Source: Sinohyriopsis cumingii
Lineage: Eukaryota; Mollusca; Bivalvia; Unionida; Unionidae
NCBI GenBank assembly: GCA_028554795.2
Contig: CM068838.1
Coordinates: 86,866,944-86,930,943, forward strand
DNA: 64,000 bases
Direction: 5' to 3'
Under the pieces are notes generated by a model that saw nothing but the letters and a program-made list of their open reading frames with translations, was not told the origin of the DNA and searched no databases. This document shows positions 59,801-60,486 of the stretch, piece after piece. Every line of letters begins with the position of its first letter. Position 1 is the first letter of the stretch. A program made the translations under genes and the position numbers.

Positions 59801-60486
59801 TAGACATGAGTAATAAACATGAGTAATACAGACATAAGTAACAGACATGAGTAATACAGACATGAGTAATACAGACATAAGTAATACAGACATAAATAAT
59901 AGACATGAGTAATACAGACATGAGTAATACAGACATAAGTAACATACACGAGTAATAGACATGAGTAATAGACATTAAGTAATAGACATGAGTAATACAG
60001 ACATAAGTAATAGACATGAGTAATACAGACATGAGTAATAGACATGAGGAATACAGACATGAGTAATGCAGACATAAGTAATAGACATGAGTAATACAGA
60101 CATGCGTAATAGACATGAGTAATACAGACATAAGTATCATATGCATCAGGATTACTGACACTGGTATTACAGACATACATATTACAGACATAAGTATTAC
60201 ACACATAATTATTACAGACATGAGTAACAGACATGAGTAAAAGACATATGTATTACAGACATAAGTATTACAGACATTTTAATTACAGAGATAAGATCAA
60301 CCTGTTGAGCATTACTTACTTGGTATTAAGTAGTCAGTTTTCTGGCTACAAATCTGTTTTGGAAGCTGAACTCCACTGAATATTGGCACCGAATAACTAC
60401 ACGGTGCATTGCTCTTGTTGAAACAAATACTCATGGTAAGATCTGCCAAGATTATATTCTTATGTGGGAAGTCCACCAGAGAGAAA
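679..60486 (-). CDS. Large multi-exon gene encoding a tandem 10-cysteine-module protein (partial at both ends)
   Basis: I find 21 exons with conventional splice sites, read from 60486 down to 679. Four exon types recur in fixed order: A, D, B, C. Their lengths modulo 3 are always 0, 1, 2 and 0, so a module is phase 1 to phase 1 and can be duplicated without breaking the frame. There are five full modules (A exons at 55.8, 47.1, 36.5, 24.7 and 8.8 kb) after a leading B-C pair. The modules share little beyond a cysteine scaffold and short motifs: a C-C doublet in A, a Y-L-x-G-V-x-R core in D, S-[IV]-C in B, and L-G-[IV] plus a late Trp in C. Sequons such as NISS, NDT, NCT and NAT and an even cysteine count suggest an extracellular, disulphide-bonded protein. 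No signal peptide, membrane segment, start or stop lies inside the window. I do not recognise the family, so the function is unknown. Mobile elements and arrays fill the introns. Confidence 0.9.
850..2558 (-). other. Intron between exons 20 and 21
   Basis: About 1.7 kb of AT-rich intron. It contains one SINE (listed separately) and short A-rich runs near 1780. I see no other gene, and the short open frames here have no recognisable homology. Confidence 0.6.
1842..2047 (-). mobile_element. tRNA-derived SINE, copy 1 (internally deleted head)
   Basis: Read on the minus strand, it begins with a tRNA-like A box (GGCCAAGTGGTCTAAAGCGC). It then jumps early to the B-box side, so the tRNA-like head is shorter than in the other copies. 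A conserved central domain (CCAGTTATACTGGCCACCAT and flanks) follows, and it ends in a (CAA)n tail, seen as TTG repeats on the plus strand. The central domain resembles the conserved core of the MetaSINE superfamily; that assignment is from memory and tentative. Confidence 0.8.
2559..2725 (-). CDS. Exon 20, type B (module 5), missing a cysteine pair
   Basis: The 167-nt exon has a TTTTAG acceptor and a CAG|GTAGAA donor, entering in phase 2 and leaving in phase 1. It reads FSIQQLLAEKNYLLNLRI and continues to LPMNYTCSW. Where all other B exons have S-[IV]-C and a second cysteine 7-8 residues later, this copy has neither. Only the third B cysteine (NYTC, also an N-glycosylation sequon) remains. 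The simultaneous loss suggests those two cysteines pair with each other. Confidence 0.9.
2766..3137. repeat. 31-bp minisatellite, about 12 copies
   Basis: Tandem units built on GGAAATGGGCCTATATTCAA, with period 31 and point differences between copies. The array starts only about 40 bp upstream (in transcript terms) of the acceptor of exon 20. The open frame across it is a repeat artefact. Confidence 0.95.
3932..3974 (-). CDS. Exon 19, type D micro-exon (module 5)
   Basis: A 43-nt exon between a TTTTTTTTAG acceptor and a GG|GTAAGTTG donor, phase 1 in and phase 2 out. It encodes G-K-S-E-N-F-A-L-N-G-V-L-R-M. It was identified by matching four other D copies in length, phase and the L-x-G-V-L-R core. 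It is too short for standard gene finders and would probably be missed without the phase argument. Confidence 0.88.
4135..4193. repeat. Compound microsatellite (TC)n(TA)n(CA)n
   Basis: Consecutive TC, TA and CA dinucleotide runs, seen directly. Confidence 0.97.
4649..4885 (-). mobile_element. Decayed DIRS-type tyrosine recombinase fragment
   Basis: The minus-strand translation contains CWLACTVNHINFLSLDLAL. This matches the segment SWLACRVNLLKLLSR at the end of the recombinase of the DIRS-like element at 27-31 kb, and the surrounding DNA aligns with 28130-28620. In that family this is the C-terminal part of the recombinase, after the H-x-x-R motif. No reverse transcriptase accompanies it here. 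It is not an exon of the host gene because it lacks the cysteine and phase pattern. Confidence 0.65.
5395..6230 (+). mobile_element. Degraded non-LTR retrotransposon (reverse transcriptase remnant)
   Basis: Across frames the plus strand reads as a reverse transcriptase. It shows an ALDKGEIVSTIMVDF block with D-L-V-D-H shortly after, then INCGVPHG with LFILFTNDLP, and a DADDAT-type catalytic box near 6190. Stops and frameshifts are frequent, so it is dead. The clade is uncertain. Downstream sequence to about 6700 may belong to it, but I cannot recognise it. Confidence 0.75.
6719..8025 (-). mobile_element. 5'-truncated CR1/L2-like LINE with (ATT)n tail
   Basis: On the minus strand the frame opens at I-D-H-D-I-L-L with L-L-W-F-K-S-Y-L. 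It goes through CCGVPQRSVLGPVLFILY and the catalytic box QLYADDTQIY, and on to NICKAAYLELRRI, LSRLDYCNSIL and LHWLSIRSRIKHTI. One in-frame stop near 7530 interrupts about 400 otherwise readable codons. The 3' end has the AAGCGCTTAGAGC...GCTATACAAAG motif followed by (ATT)n, typical of CR1/L2 tails. It lacks the endonuclease and the early RT motifs, as expected from 5' truncation. Confidence 0.92.
8819..9034 (-). CDS. Exon 18, type A (module 5)
   Basis: A 216-nt exon with a TATTTAG acceptor and a GGG|GTAAG donor, phase 1 to 1. It starts D-C-P-A-N-I-S, has M-C-H-I-S-E-T-C followed by V-S-C-C, then D-P-C-D-F with I-E-K-L-K, and ends in D-Y-E-W-G. All six A-type cysteines are present. N-I-S is a sequon. 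Confidence 0.92.
9035..10654 (-). other. Intron 17, exon-proximal part, no recognisable gene
   Basis: AT-rich intron sequence with a G-run near 9765. A 33-bp motif at 9225-9258 (GCAGTTCCTAATATGCTAAA) is the same as the unit of the array at 10983. No protein homology seen. Confidence 0.5.
10655..10855. repeat. Imperfect direct duplication, about 120 bp period
   Basis: Two copies of a segment containing GCTTAATTAAAGGAACATAA lie in direct orientation, with a TAAA run in the first. Confidence 0.8.
10983..11176. repeat. About 33-bp minisatellite, six copies
   Basis: Units of TTAAGATGACAGTTCCTAAT plus TGCTAAATGTT. A single related unit lies 1.7 kb away at 9225. Confidence 0.92.
11178..11600. repeat. 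58-bp minisatellite, about seven copies
   Basis: Units carry CATACTACATAATCGGTATT and TAGATGACAAGGTCC. It abuts the preceding array. Confidence 0.93.
11601..13242 (-). other. Intron sequence including a complex tandem repeat at 12400-12745
   Basis: The stretch 12400-12745 repeats TCATACTGGCGATTCTGTC and CACTCATTAGTACTG blocks in mixed order. The rest is AT-rich intron with a CA run near 12250. No gene seen. Confidence 0.7.
13243..13492 (-). mobile_element. tRNA-derived SINE, copy 2 (complete head)
   Basis: The minus strand starts with CCCAAGTGGCCGAGTGGTCT (A box) and AAAGCGCT. The B box TGGGTTTTGAGTCTC is degenerate. The central domain follows, and the element ends in GGCATTAAACCC and (CAA)n. 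It agrees closely with copies 3 and 4. Confidence 0.9.
13800..13925. repeat. Short tandem duplication in intron 16
   Basis: Two to three copies of a roughly 50-60-bp unit that includes CCCTGTTAACCCTTTCACAT. Confidence 0.75.
14113..14265 (-). CDS. Exon 17, type C (module 4), with a GC splice donor
   Basis: A 153-nt exon with a CCATAG acceptor. The position that must be the donor to keep phase 1 reads AATG|GCAAGTTT, a GC-AG intron rather than GT-AG. The translation has R-W-S-A-M-K, then ELELFQELGIGGYLLDQQC and N-N-W. The C-type cysteine and late Trp are conserved. Confidence 0.85.
14733..14763. repeat. (TA)n microsatellite
   Basis: An uninterrupted TA run, about 100 bp downstream of exon 16 in transcript terms. 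Confidence 0.97.
14869..15035 (-). CDS. Exon 16, type B (module 4)
   Basis: A 167-nt exon with a TTTTCAG acceptor and a TTCAG|GTCAGA donor, phase 2 to 1. It reads YNFQELPDEKKFIVNLYFSI followed by C-F-N-A, then S-T-C, and later A-I-C-T-W. All three B cysteines are present. Confidence 0.92.
15175..16483. repeat. 1.3-kb AT-rich short tandem array
   Basis: Units of about 22-25 bp built on TTATTATTACTTTTATTCTG plus TGTA, with variable numbers of ATT triplets per unit. It begins 140 bp upstream of exon 16. Long open frames on both strands are low-complexity artefacts. Confidence 0.96.
16484..17475 (-). other. Intron 15, no recognisable gene
   Basis: About 1 kb of intron with TC and CA microsatellites at 16938-16978. 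A plus-strand exon-like stretch near 17297 is discussed under the rejected observations. Confidence 0.5.
17476..19185. repeat. 53-bp minisatellite, about 32 copies
   Basis: Tandem units of AGAAACACATGGCCACTGAT, GACAGAAGACAGGGTGAAAG and CATTGCTTGGTTA, 53 bp in all. Neighbouring variants (AGGCAGGG, AGACATGG, AAAGGATT) alternate, which suggests block-wise amplification. It has no sustained reading frame. Confidence 0.97.
19380..19800. repeat. Degenerate short tandem region
   Basis: Repeated but highly diverged units around AAAAGATAATGTAGGCATT, about 20-40 bp each. Confidence 0.7.
19837..19879 (-). CDS. Exon 15, type D micro-exon (module 4)
   Basis: A 43-nt exon with a AATTTCAG acceptor and a TTGA|GTAAGTAT donor, phase 1 to 2. 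It encodes G-V-Q-E-K-F-Y-L-N-G-V-F-R-L. It matches the other D exons exactly in length and phase. Confidence 0.9.
20400..22230 (-). mobile_element. Degraded LINE with an internal minisatellite
   Basis: The minus-strand translation starts in the linker before the RT (ILDDIKARDYLKASGSKQYK, then W-R-N-K-A-L-K-K). It continues through KAAGPDMIETRILKSAAPAI, PLHKAE-like and L-I-E-K-H-V-H-E-S blocks, then CDVPQGSMLRPF and NKLKIWCKENGMVVNTDKTK. Many frameshifts and stops show it is old. A 38-bp minisatellite interrupts the A-G-P-D region. The 3' end beyond about 20400 is unclear. Confidence 0.85.
21395..21745. repeat. 38-bp minisatellite inside LINE coding sequence, about nine copies
   Basis: Units read ATATCAAGTCCTGCTGCTTT plus AAAAGCCTTGTCTCATTC on the plus strand. 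On the minus strand one unit encodes the reverse transcriptase block K-A-A-G-P-D-M-I-E-T-R. The array therefore grew from within the dead element. Confidence 0.9.
22231..23562 (-). other. Intron 14 with a SINE; other content unrecognised
   Basis: Besides the SINE at 22405-22648, I see readable stretches on both strands, but none I can assign. Part of it could be the upstream portion of the LINE at 20.4-22.2 kb. Confidence 0.4.
22405..22648 (-). mobile_element. tRNA-derived SINE, copy 3
   Basis: The minus strand shows the A-box region GAGTGGCAGAGTGGTCTAAA, a B box TGGGTTCGAGTCTCAG, the central domain and a (CAA)n tail. It has inserted upstream of, or within, the LINE remnant. Confidence 0.9.
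23563..24534. repeat. 50-bp minisatellite, about 19 copies
   Basis: Highly similar units of GTAACTACATAAACATAGTA, GGATGTCTTTACATACAATT and CTACCTCA with a two-base spacer (period 50). It ends about 125 bp downstream (transcript sense) of exon 14. The low divergence suggests recent expansion. Confidence 0.97.
24661..24876 (-). CDS. Exon 14, type A (module 4)
   Basis: A 216-nt exon with an AATTTCAG acceptor and a GGG|GTAATT donor, phase 1 to 1. It starts G-L-C-A-L-N-V-D-L-P, with N-I-S-S-C-Y-L, then S-T-C-T-G-V-S-C-C-V-E, L-P-C-Q-K and FEFGIEQLKF, and ends D-Y-N-W-G. Six cysteines are present. The usual D/E before the first cysteine is replaced by Leu. Confidence 0.92.
25235..26390. repeat. 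Segmental duplication, copy 1 (pairs with 41425-42530)
   Basis: About 1.1 kb of intron aligns in direct orientation with 41425-42530. Shared stretches include AAATTTGTTTCTGAAT, GACTGCCA, AGTGCAATTAAATCCTCCT and TGCAATTGAAAGACTTCATA. Divergence is moderate, with several indels. The two copies sit in different introns: this one between exons C and A, the other between D and B. Confidence 0.92.
25681..25722 (-). CDS. Possible 42-nt cassette exon or D-like pseudo-exon
   Basis: Between a TTTACAG acceptor and an AACC|GTAAGTAT donor lie 42 nt. In phase 1 they read E-L-R-K-Y-I-M-R-N-F-R-M-Q-N. The end resembles the D motif (Y-L-x-G-V-L-R-M). The length is a multiple of three and the phase would fit between exon 13 (C) and exon 14 (A). 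Against this, true D exons are 43 nt and follow A, and the equivalent site in the duplicated block at 41.9 kb has a stop. It may be a pseudo-exon carried in the duplicated block. Confidence 0.3.
26391..27354 (-). other. Intron 13, no recognisable gene
   Basis: AT-rich sequence. Short open frames at 26638-27266 show no recognised domains. Confidence 0.5.
27355..31268 (-). mobile_element. DIRS-like tyrosine-recombinase retrotransposon, copy A (decayed)
   Basis: Two inverted terminal repeats of about 160 bp, roughly 70-75% alike, bound a 3.9-kb element (27355-27515 and 31112-31268; shared block AGGTGTTGCTAG). Between them the minus strand reads as a polyprotein. The RT has V-Y-Q-F-R-V-L-P at 29797-29818 and the catalytic Y-L-D-D at 29691-29702. 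An F-N-A-S-V-D-L-I-P-L block lies at 29382-29412. The RNase H region has HMNLPEMKAVINV near 29130, and a RWNHRRLIFVLPVPDLDTWA block lies near 28790. A tyrosine recombinase follows at 28130-28620 with H-K-I-R. Inverted rather than direct terminal repeats, and a recombinase in place of an integrase, are hallmarks of the DIRS1 group. Stops and frameshifts are frequent. A short DNA element is nested in it at 27581-28115. Confidence 0.88.
27581..28115. mobile_element. Pogo/mariner-like short element, copy 1 (535 bp)
   Basis: The ends form a terminal inverted repeat: CACCACTGCCTTGATAACTT at the left, and CACCTCTCCTTTAATAACTC as the reverse complement of the right. They are flanked by TA on both sides, the target duplication of Tc1/mariner/pogo elements. 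It has no transposase, so it is non-autonomous. The whole body aligns with the interrupted copy at 45146-46774. Confidence 0.8.
31269..32609 (-). other. Intron 13, upstream part; short tandem repeat at 31425-31545
   Basis: Two to three copies of a 60-bp unit with ATATGCCAACCCTTACCAAT lie at 31425-31545. The remainder is AT-rich with no gene recognised. Confidence 0.6.
32610..32786 (-). CDS. Exon 13, type C (module 3)
   Basis: A 177-nt exon with a TTTTTTTCCAG acceptor and an ACAG|GTGTGTAA donor, phase 1 to 1. It starts D-F-T-L-A-G-F, has L-F-A-T-L-G-I-L-Q-Y-M-Q-S-N-Q-C, and ends V-W-G-W-D-T. The C-type cysteine is conserved. Confidence 0.9.
33140..33306 (-). CDS. Exon 12, type B (module 3)
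   Basis: A 167-nt exon with a TTTTGCAG acceptor and a GAAG|GTAGGAG donor, phase 2 to 1. It reads F-I-L-Q-D-Y with M-S-V-C-L-E-A-S, then T-C-A-F-D-V-P-V-F and L-L-P-I-V-P-C. All three cysteines are present. It follows the fused A+D exon directly, which confirms that D coding sequence is required before B. Confidence 0.92.
33307..36528 (-). other. Intron 11 (between fused A+D exon and B)
   Basis: A 3.2-kb AT-rich intron. Its only recognisable content is the plus-strand THAP fragment at 34945-35177. A direct duplication of GTAATCTGAAATAACTCCAA-type sequence lies near 35680-35715. Confidence 0.6.
34945..35177 (+). pseudogene. THAP zinc-finger domain fragment with a frameshift
   Basis: The plus strand reads PSFCAVFNCTNRHDRDKRSF and Y-K-L. 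After a frame change near 35068 it reads KWLANFARDDLKPTNYDHIR and I-C-S-D-H-F. This gives the C2CH zinc ligands (C-x4-C ... C-x2-H) and the invariant Trp of a THAP DNA-binding domain, roughly 75-80 residues. The expected initiator Met codon is GTG, an in-frame stop precedes the frame change, and nothing recognisable follows. THAP domains occur in P-element-like transposases and in host genes; I cannot tell which source this had. It lies antisense in an intron of the large gene. Confidence 0.85.
36529..36784 (-). CDS. Exon 11, fused types A+D (module 3)
   Basis: A 256-nt exon with a TTTCAG acceptor and a TTCA|GTAAGTT donor, phase 1 to 2. It starts E-C-S-L-P-I-E-L-P, with S-C-T-I-P-S-Y-C and A-K-C-C-F-N-V, then N-F-C-K-A-E and SLEKLTYTVPLMDFDFN. 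It runs straight into K-I-H-Q-Y-Y-L-Q-G-I-L-R-I. The last 43 nt are homologous to the separate D exons of the other four modules. The A-D intron is absent here, either lost or never gained. Confidence 0.93.
36785..38129 (-). other. Intron 10, part; 75-bp tandem repeat and a possible LINE tail
   Basis: Three copies of a 75-bp unit with TGACTGTCAGAATCTGTGTA lie at 36964-37175. The stretch 37525-37797 on the minus strand reads NKFLEMCDIKNIENCLPDSH and later LKPFLTEHQ. That resembles the C-terminal tail of some LINE open reading frames, but I am not confident. Nothing else is recognised. Confidence 0.5.
38130..38300. mobile_element. 171-bp inverted-repeat element (MITE), copy 1
   Basis: The left end is GGCTGTTCCAGTAAAACATA. 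The reverse complement of the right end is GGGCTGTTCCATTTAAACAT. The body aligns throughout with 50931-51106, so it is a mobile family and not a local palindrome. Target duplications are not clear. It has no coding capacity. Confidence 0.85.
38608..38668. repeat. (TA)n(CA)n microsatellite
   Basis: Direct dinucleotide runs. Confidence 0.97.
38925..38960. repeat. Perfect 16-bp hairpin with a 4-nt loop
   Basis: CCAGACAGAATGGAAA, CTGC, then the exact reverse complement TTTCCATTCTGTCTGG. It is followed by an AT-rich stretch and then (CT)n(TA)n at 38977-39026. Confidence 0.9.
38977..39026. repeat. (CT)n(TA)n microsatellite
   Basis: Direct dinucleotide runs. Confidence 0.97.
39215..39990. repeat. 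Degenerate tandem repeat, about 110-130 bp period
   Basis: Recurring blocks ACCATTTTCATTTATGACCA, AGTCTTTCAGTGAAAA and CAAGATGGCTGCTGTGATGG appear in the same order about six times, with heavy divergence. Confidence 0.75.
40087..40236 (-). CDS. Exon 10, type C (module 2)
   Basis: A 150-nt exon, the shortest C, with an AATTTCAG acceptor and an AAAG|GTGGCC donor, phase 1 to 1. It reads G-I-S-L-T-T-W-L-T-E-N, then YLMQYLGVAPYVLDSPCNAT with a sequon, and ends G-W-N-K. Confidence 0.9.
40723..40886 (-). CDS. Exon 9, type B (module 2)
   Basis: A 164-nt exon, one codon shorter than the other B exons. It has a TATTTCAG acceptor and an AGCA|GTATGT donor, phase 2 to 1. It reads F-N-I-L-D-L-A with V-S-V-C-L-D-Y, then N-C-T-M-T-T-P-I-F and K-L-P-C-T-V-N-S-T. 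Three cysteines and two sequons are present. Confidence 0.92.
40887..42647 (-). other. Intron between exons 8 and 9
   Basis: Contains a (CA)n run at 41281-41304 and duplication copy 2. Nothing else is recognised. Confidence 0.6.
41425..42530. repeat. Segmental duplication, copy 2 (pairs with 25235-26390)
   Basis: A direct-orientation homolog of the block 16.2 kb away; see that entry for shared motifs. The site equivalent to the possible cassette exon keeps a GTAAGTAT donor, but its acceptor is poor and the frame contains a stop. Confidence 0.92.
42648..42690 (-). CDS. Exon 8, type D micro-exon (module 2)
   Basis: A 43-nt exon with a TTTTTAG acceptor and a TGGA|GTATGTAT donor, phase 1 to 2. 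It encodes G-V-M-K-T-L-D-L-E-G-L-V-K-M. The conserved G and the position of K/R match the other D copies. Confidence 0.88.
42940..43690. repeat. Degenerate tandem repeat with GGCCATAACT-type motifs
   Basis: About four diverged units of roughly 170-190 bp with blocks such as GACAGGCAATCAGGAATCAT, CTCATCAATA and ACTTGCACTGA. Related units recur at 44690-45130 and 57050-57270. I associate this style of repeat with mollusc genomes; that is recollection, not a search. Confidence 0.7.
44082..44344 (-). mobile_element. tRNA-derived SINE, copy 4 (complete)
   Basis: The minus strand begins GGCCCCGAGTGGCCAAGTGG (A box) and TCTAAAGCGCT. The B box is GTGGGTTCGAGTCTC, the central domain includes GGTTCTTCCTCCACCA, and the end is a CAA-rich tail. 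It is the best-preserved copy in the window. Confidence 0.92.
44690..45130. repeat. Degenerate repeat, same family as 42940-43690
   Basis: Carries AAGGGCCATAACTCATCTAA and AGCAAAGTTATCTTGTGGAA blocks, in about two to three units. Confidence 0.7.
45146..46774. mobile_element. Pogo/mariner-like short element, copy 2, split by an insertion
   Basis: The left end is CATCACTCCCTTGATAACTC and the reverse complement of the right end is CACCTCTCCCTCAATAACTC, both next to TA. The left part (to about 45640) and the right part (from about 46680) align with copy 1. The middle, about 1.04 kb, has no counterpart and is a later insertion of unrecognised sequence. Confidence 0.78.
47063..47284 (-). CDS. Exon 7, type A (module 2)
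   Basis: A 222-nt exon with a TTTTCCAG acceptor and a TTTG|GTAAGC donor, phase 1 to 1. It starts D-C-P-L-S-L-P, with M-A-C-H-V-D-I-S-C-L-A-V-D-C-C, then L-D-P-C-N-H-Q-L-T-V-G-I-E-K-M-K-F, and ends N-F-K-F-G. Six cysteines are present. It is the longest A exon. Confidence 0.93.
47742..50706 (-). mobile_element. DIRS-like tyrosine-recombinase retrotransposon, copy B (decayed)
   Basis: The minus strand shows D-F-V-Y-V-G-M-N-F-L-S-S and NVAAEFVPQGRCHFCPPQFL (late RT) at 49700-49930. An N-K-L-P-L-Y-V-S-P-V-P block with F-N-L-K-W-N lies at 49240-49437. A tyrosine recombinase lies at 48190-48630 (TVSLLSFASFALVRWSKIHA, and L-F-L-P-C-K-H-S-S-G-A further on). Domain order and orientation match copy A. 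Short inverted ends may lie at 47742-47785 and 50662-50706 (GTAATAC-TTACC, later CTTTT-CAG), but these are weak. A long G-run sits at 49663-49680. The RT catalytic box is not visible. Confidence 0.78.
50931..51106. mobile_element. Inverted-repeat element (MITE), copy 2
   Basis: Aligns end to end with 38130-38300. Its ends are GGACTGTTCCAGTAAAACAT and TTAAATGGAACAACCC. A possible TCA target duplication flanks it. The two copies are in the same orientation. Confidence 0.85.
51193..51378 (-). CDS. Exon 6, type C (module 1)
   Basis: A 186-nt exon, the longest C, with a CTTTCCAG acceptor and a TCAG|GTAGGG donor, phase 1 to 1. It starts D-F-T-F-G-N-W-L-K, has LLEQLGISQYLLSDRC, and ends N-R-W-K-S. 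Its first bases and acceptor are also the first unit of the adjacent 63-bp array. Confidence 0.9.
51366..51578. repeat. 63-bp array that repeats the acceptor of exon 6
   Basis: Three to four direct units with period 63 (junctions at about 51378, 51441, 51504 and 51567). Each carries, in transcript sense, a pyrimidine tract, an AG, and then the first bases of the exon (ACTTTACATTTG-like). Confidence 0.88.
51579..53079 (-). other. Intron 5, part; no recognisable gene
   Basis: AT-rich. It includes a 39-bp direct duplication at 52840-52928 (GTGTCAATATAGTGTCAACA). No coding homology seen. Confidence 0.55.
53080..53835 (-). mobile_element. LINE remnant with an RNase H domain (I-like superfamily)
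   Basis: The minus strand opens with the RNase H motif Y-I-D-G-S-K-D-G-D-K-V at about 53830. It has IFNAEIMAILK in the position of the second catalytic acid, and a degenerate H-x-G-I-K-G-N-E-like block near 53530. The C-terminal tail follows, with L-Y-Y-V-D-R...Y-H-L-N-G-E-P. Frames change repeatedly. Encoded RNase H followed by this tail is typical of I/Jockey-related elements. The remnant begins only about 20 bp beyond the donor of exon 5. Confidence 0.8.
53855..54021 (-). CDS. Exon 5, type B (module 1)
   Basis: A 167-nt exon with an AATTAG acceptor and a TCCA|GTAAGTAT donor, phase 2 to 1. It reads YKIRNVLRNRKYLLDLKLSI followed by C-F-N-D-T, then E-C-Y-L-Q and V-Q-C-D-Y. Three cysteines and the NDT and NNT sequons are present. 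The open frame continuing past the donor belongs to the neighbouring LINE. Confidence 0.93.
54065..54470 (-). mobile_element. LINE remnant, RT thumb/C-terminal part
   Basis: The minus strand reads S-Y-L-P-Q-E-Q-R-K-I-F-Y-N, then P-H-L-E-Y-C-C-S-F-W-D-N and LPFQQRIRFQKGLLVYKSLY-like text across frames. That is the familiar end of CR1/Jockey-like reverse transcriptases. It is distinct from the RNase H remnant next door and sits between exons 4 and 5. Confidence 0.8.
54516..54558 (-). CDS. Exon 4, type D micro-exon (module 1)
   Basis: A 43-nt exon with a ATGACAG acceptor and a TAGA|GTAAGTTA donor, phase 1 to 2. It encodes D-T-E-D-H-L-Y-M-R-G-V-I-R-V. The Y-x-x-G-V-I-R core is clear. Confidence 0.9.
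54893..55800. repeat. 48-bp array repeating the 3' end and splice donor of exon 3, about 19 copies
   Basis: In transcript sense each unit is the last 25 nt of exon 3 (TTAATTTATTTGATTATCCT plus TGGGG), then GTAAGTTCTTAAGAATGATC. The period is 48 bp, or 16 codons. The first unit is the real exon end. The reading frame is open through six donors (exon ends at 55771, 55723, 55675, 55627, 55579, 55531). At the seventh, a TGG-to-TGA change creates a stop. A unit near 55215 is 2 bp short. Confidence 0.95.
55771..55980 (-). CDS. Exon 3, type A (module 1), with laddered splice donors
   Basis: A 210-nt exon with a TTTCCTCAG acceptor and a TTGGG|GTAAGTT donor, phase 1 to 1. It starts E-C-G-S-V-I-P, with I-V-C-H-I-P-N-Y-C-T-G-I-D-C-C-L-G, then N-T-C-D-L-T-L-T-V-G-I-D-R-L-Q-F, and ends F-D-Y-T-W-G. 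Six cysteines are present. The end chosen is the first donor, which gives the length of the other A exons. The next five donors would add 16, 32, 48, 64 or 80 residues in frame. Confidence 0.92.
55996..56160. repeat. 37-bp minisatellite, four copies
   Basis: Units of ACATAGCTACACAATCACCT plus CCTCATGAATAATGAAA, just upstream of the acceptor of exon 3. Confidence 0.93.
56161..57400 (-). other. Intron 2; (TA)n at 56780-56858 and a degenerate repeat at 57050-57270
   Basis: About 40 uninterrupted TA units, and one unit of the family at 42940-43690 (CTGTAACTCTCATAACA, AGTTATCTTATGGAAG). No gene recognised. Confidence 0.8.
57401..57571 (-). CDS. Exon 2, type C (leading partial module)
   Basis: A 171-nt exon with a ACCAACAG acceptor and a ATTG|GTAAGTC donor, phase 1 to 1. 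It starts D-F-S-L-T-K-W-Q-M, has LLEDIGLAVYLDIEQC, and ends N-G-W-N-I. Confidence 0.91.
57572..59194 (-). other. Intron 1, part: a duplicated segment around a tRNA-like sequence
   Basis: Two diverged direct copies of a roughly 125-170-bp segment (58330-58500 and 58740-58862, sharing TACGTAAGATTTT and ATGAATAAATAAACATC) flank the tRNA-like stretch. AAT repeats lie at 57980-58022. No gene seen. Confidence 0.6.
58629..58698 (-). mobile_element. tRNA-like sequence (SINE head or tRNA pseudogene)
   Basis: The minus strand has ATCAGTTGGTTAAAGTG (A-box-like) and TTCTGGGTTTGAACCCACCT (B box with a complete T arm), then GTGCCCGCA. The matching 5' acceptor strand is not present, so it is unlikely to be a working tRNA. 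It differs from the SINE family at 13.2 and 44.1 kb. Confidence 0.65.
59195..60292. repeat. 1.1-kb short tandem array
   Basis: Units of about 13-15 bp combining ACAGACATGAGTAAT, ACAGACATAAGTAA and AGACATGAGTAAT, with higher-order blocks (59700-59790 repeats at 60128-60215). A 311-codon open frame on the minus strand is a by-product. Confidence 0.95.
60320..60486 (-). CDS. Exon 1 in the window, type B (leading partial module)
   Basis: A 167-nt exon with a TTAATTCCAG acceptor and an ACCAA|GTAAGTAA donor, phase 2 to 1. It reads F-S-L-V-D-F-P-H-K-N with M-S-I-C-F-N-K-S, then P-C-S-Y-S-V-P-I-F and K-Q-I-C-S. Its phase-2 entry requires a D exon upstream, which I could not find before the window edge. 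Its acceptor and first 50 nt are repeated in the array that follows. Confidence 0.92.

Noticed and set aside
59286..60221. A 311-codon open frame rich in Cys, Leu, Ser and Tyr
   Set aside because: It lies wholly within a 13-15-bp tandem array whose unit lacks stops in several frames. There is no splice or start context.
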